From: Clostridia bacterium
Lineage (GTDB): Bacteria; Bacillota_A; Clostridia; Oscillospirales; CAG-272
Direction of reading: 5' to 3'
Length of the DNA: 7,734 nt
Assembly (NCBI GenBank): GCA_017462125.1
Contig: JAFTRQ010000157.1
Coordinates: 1 to 7,734, forward strand
Shown here: positions 6,244 through 7,734 of the stretch, piece after piece
Layout: each line of letters begins with the position of its first letter
Position numbering within the stretch: the first letter of the stretch is position 1
Notes under the pieces: generated by a model
What the model was told of the DNA's origin: nothing
Seen by the model: only the letters and a program-made list of their open reading frames with translations
Database searches by the model: none
Made by a program: the position numbers and the translations under genes

Positions 6244-6272
6244 TTGACAAAAGCATTTTTTTGATGTATAAT
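6244..6272 (+). promoter_or_regulatory. Promoter of the S10 ribosomal protein operon
   Basis: TTGACA 6244-6249 and TATAAT 6267-6272 are both perfect consensus with an ideal 17-base spacer containing CATTTTTTTG. Transcription should start near 6279, which leaves about 325 nt before rpsJ. The spacer and upstream tracts resemble those of the rplJ promoter at 4320-4347. Confidence 0.93.
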
Positions 6273-6278
6273 GGTAGA

Positions 6279-6604
6279 GCTTGATATGCGATGAAACGAG
6301 AGGTTGCTCTTAAGGGGACGCCCTTAAGAGGTAATTTTCGTGGAGTATGTCCGTATGAACGGGCGACGTAGTCTTTCATACACACACCTTGCAACATGCG
6401 GCATAGTGGTGCTTGGGTGTTTGGTCCTCGGATCGTTGGTTCGGAGTTTGTCTGTCAGATGCTGATGCGGGCAAAGTCCGTGTTTTAATGGAAAGAGGAA
6501 GAAACACACGGCACGGTGTACGAAGAAAGCGTCCCAACATTTAAAGGCGGATCGCTTCATTTAATATATAAGCGACGCCAATATCTGAAAGGAGGCACCT
6601 TACA
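6279..6604 (+). promoter_or_regulatory. Long structured leader of the S10 operon
   Basis: About 325 nt of transcribed non-coding RNA before rpsJ. Stems seen in order: a perfect 10-bp hairpin CTCTTAAGGG-GACG-CCCTTAAGAG (6307-6330); GTATGAA/TTCATAC (6353-6359/6375-6381); CGGG/TCCG with a five-base loop (6468-6480), part of a motif repeated before rplC; CCGTGT/ACACGG (6478-6483/6505-6511, approximate and exclusive with the previous stem); and GGCG+TCGCTT/AAGCGA+CGCC with a GA bulge (6546-6557/6570-6579). The last lies nine bases before AAAGGAGG (6588-6595). No U-tract terminator is visible, so any control would more likely be at translation or RNA stability. In some bacteria S10 operon leaders are bound by L4; I do not recognise this one as a described leader class. 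Confidence 0.65.
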
Positions 6605-6916
6605 ATGGCAGTTAATGAAAAAATCAGAGTTCGTCTTAAGAGCTACGATCACACTCTCATCGATACCGCTGCAGAGAAGATCGTAACCGTTGCAAAGACA
6701 AACGGCTCCGAGGTTTCCGGTCCTATTCCGCTTCCCACCGAGAGAGAGATCGTTACGATCCTCCGTGCGGTTCACAAGTATAAGGACAGCCGTGAGCAGT
6801 TTGAAATGCGCACTCATAAGAGACTCATCGATATCATCAAGCCCAATCAGAAAACGATTGACGCTCTGATGAACGTTGAACTCCCTGCAGGCGTAGAGAT
6901 CGAGGTTAAGCTCTGA
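6605..6916 (+). CDS. rpsJ: 30S ribosomal protein S10
   Basis: Component of the small-subunit head; in many bacteria it also pairs with NusB in rRNA antitermination. The 103-residue product matches the family over its whole length: [20 protein letters not shown], the loop [33 protein letters not shown] and the C-terminal strand [11 protein letters not shown]. The start at 6605 is set by AAAGGAGG at 6588-6595. It is the first gene of the S10 operon, as usual in bacteria, and is followed after an unusually long 161-base spacer by rplC. Codon use is strongly biased, as expected. Identification is certain. Confidence 0.98.
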   Translation: MAVNEKIRVRLKSYDHTLIDTAAEKIVTVAKTNGSEVSGPIPLPTEREIVTILRAVHKYKDSREQFEMRTHKRLIDIIKPNQKTIDALMNVELPAGVEIEVKL

Positions 6917-7062
6917 TCACTACATTTTAATTAATATTTGTCTTATCAAGCACGCAAGGCAACTTGCAAAACAAAGACAACAGCCGGCGGCGACTTGATG
7001 CCGTGTCGGTAACTTTGTAAGTCATGTTGAGCGGACGAGATCCGTGTCAACCAATAATTTAC
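6917..7062 (+). promoter_or_regulatory. Structured spacer between rpsJ and rplC, candidate regulatory RNA
   Basis: The 161 bases between rpsJ and rplC are rich in pairing. GCAAG-GCAA-CTTGC (6954-6967) is a GNRA-capped hairpin. ACAAAG/CTTTGT (6971-6976/7013-7018) encloses CCG/CGG (6984-6986/7007-7009) and CGGC/GCCG (6988-6991/7000-7003), with the eight-base loop GACTTGAT. Upstream ATCAAG (6945-6950) is exactly complementary to CTTGAT of that loop (6994-6999), so a pseudoknot is possible. GTTGA/TCAAC with CGGA/TCCG (7026-7051) forms a last hairpin 11 bases before AGGAGG. No promoter or terminator is evident. Pairings are read from sequence; function is inferred. Confidence 0.6.
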
Positions 7063-7068
7063 AGGAGG
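7063..7068 (+). promoter_or_regulatory. Ribosome binding site of rplC
   Basis: AGGAGG nine bases before ATG 7078. It decides the start against the in-frame TTG at 7024, which would add 18 residues through the RNA hairpin and has no binding site. Confidence 0.92.
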
Positions 7069-7077
7069 AAAAAGAAA

Positions 7078-7707
7078 ATGAAAAAGGGTATTATCGGTAA
7101 GAAGATCGGTATGACTCAGATTTTCGACGAAAAGGGTAACGTGATCCCTGTTACCGTTATTCAGGCAGGTCCCTGTGCAGTAGTACAGAAGAAGACCGCT
7201 GAAAACGACGGTTACGATGCTGTTCAGCTCGGCTTTGTAGAAGCTAAGGAAAAGCACATCACGAAGGCTGAAAGGGGCCATTTTGAAAAAGCAGGTGTTT
7301 CCTTCAAGAGACATCTCAAGGAATTCCGTCTTGACGATTGCAGCGCACTGAACGTTGGCGACGTCATTACAGCCGATACCTTCGCCGCAGGCGAGAAGGT
7401 CGACGTTACAGGTATGACAAAGGGTCGTGGATACACAGGCGCGATCAAGAGATGGAACCTTCACAAGCTCCAGGCTACTCACGGTGTAGGACCTGTACAC
7501 CGCCAGTCCGGATCTATGGGTGTTATCGACCCTGCGAGAATCTTCAAGAACAAGAAGATGGCAGGTCAGTACGGTAACGAGCAGGTAACTGTTCAGAATC
7601 TTAAAGTAGTAAAGATCGACAGCGAAAAGAACCTCATCGCAGTTAAGGGTGCTATTCCCGGTGCGAAGGACGGTATCGTATTCATTCGCGATTCGATCAA
7701 AGCATAA
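7078..7707 (+). CDS. rplC: 50S ribosomal protein L3
   Basis: Primary-binding protein of the large subunit that reaches the peptidyl transferase centre. The 209-residue product has the family's usual length and starts [20 protein letters not shown], then [19 protein letters not shown]. The central extension reads [18 protein letters not shown], then [20 protein letters not shown], and the second barrel part carries [20 protein letters not shown]. The Gln in VHRQSGSMG is near the position methylated by PrmB in enterobacteria, but alignment of that residue is uncertain. It lies second in the S10 operon and is followed after 20 bases by the next gene. Identification is certain. Confidence 0.98.
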   Translation: MKKGIIGKKIGMTQIFDEKGNVIPVTVIQAGPCAVVQKKTAENDGYDAVQLGFVEAKEKHITKAERGHFEKAGVSFKRHLKEFRLDDCSALNVGDVITADTFAAGEKVDVTGMTKGRGYTGAIKRWNLHKLQATHGVGPVHRQSGSMGVIDPARIFKNKKMAGQYGNEQVTVQNLKVVKIDSEKNLIAVKGAIPGAKDGIVFIRDSIKA

Positions 7708-7727
7708 TCGGAAGGAGGAAATAAATA

Positions 7728-7734
7728 ATGCCTA
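7728..7734 (+). CDS. rplD: Start of next gene, expected ribosomal protein L4 (cut by window end)
   Basis: ATG CCT A follows AGGAGG (7713-7718) with nine bases of spacing, 20 bases after rplC. Only Met-Pro is visible. The assignment rests on the conserved order rpsJ-rplC-rplD, not on sequence. Confidence 0.65.

Noticed and set aside
6291..6371. 26-codon open frame in the rpsJ leader, a possible leader peptide
   Set aside because: There is no ribosome binding site before ATG 6291, no run of regulatory codons, and the frame runs through the perfect hairpin at 6307-6330, which explains the sequence better.
7024..7077. TTG at 7024 as start of rplC
   Set aside because: The extra residues would be encoded by the spacer hairpin, do not look like L3, and the AGGAGG at 7063-7068 serves ATG 7078.
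1..7734. CRISPR array, insertion sequence, tRNA, rRNA, prophage or defence genes
   Set aside because: No regularly spaced repeats, transposase or integrase motifs, tRNA-like folds or defence domains were seen; the window is housekeeping genes plus one small accessory pair and one carbohydrate gene.

Overview
The window looks like a chromosomal segment from an uncultured Clostridia-type Firmicute, probably a gut Oscillospiraceae- or Christensenellales-like lineage. The pointers are a single-chain glycyl-tRNA synthetase, Firmicutes-like ribosomal proteins, strong AGGAGG ribosome binding sites, an L10-type ribosomal leader and moderate GC content. The lineage is inferred from family resemblance and was not tested by a search.

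Layout: (a) 1-1610, + strand: the 3' part of the glycyl-tRNA synthetase gene, then a DUF554 membrane protein, closed by a 13-bp perfect hairpin. (b) 1675-3036, + strand: a leaderless (no signal peptide) GH28/pectate-lyase-fold beta-helix protein. It ends at a long inverted repeat that also terminates the converging ribosomal operon. (c) 4347-3141, - strand: a consensus promoter, an L10 leader with a textbook attenuator, rplJ and rplL. The operon stops after rplL and does not run into rpoBC. (d) 5977-4550, - strand: an unrecognised multi-pass membrane protein and a short regulator that has the HTH and C-terminal parts of a WYL protein but almost no WYL domain. (e) 6244-7734, + strand: a second consensus promoter, a structured leader of about 325 nt, rpsJ, a structured spacer of 161 nt, rplC and the first codons of the next gene (rplD expected). 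This is the start of the S10 ribosomal protein operon.

How it fits together: two ribosomal protein operons that are normally separated by rpoBC, rpsLG, fusA and tuf lie back to back about 2 kb apart on opposite strands, with a small membrane protein/regulator operon between them. Their promoters are near twins: TTGACA, TATAAT and a CATTTTTTTG block in both spacers. Each operon is preceded by long RNA structure. For rplJL this is the known L10 attenuation leader. For the S10 operon no standard leader is recognised, but the rpsJ leader and the rpsJ-rplC spacer share a sequence and hairpin motif (GCGG-N6-TCCGTGT with similar flanks), and the spacer can form a hairpin-loop pseudoknot. That pair of elements is the best candidate in the window for something undescribed, possibly an autogenous ribosomal protein control element used twice in one operon.
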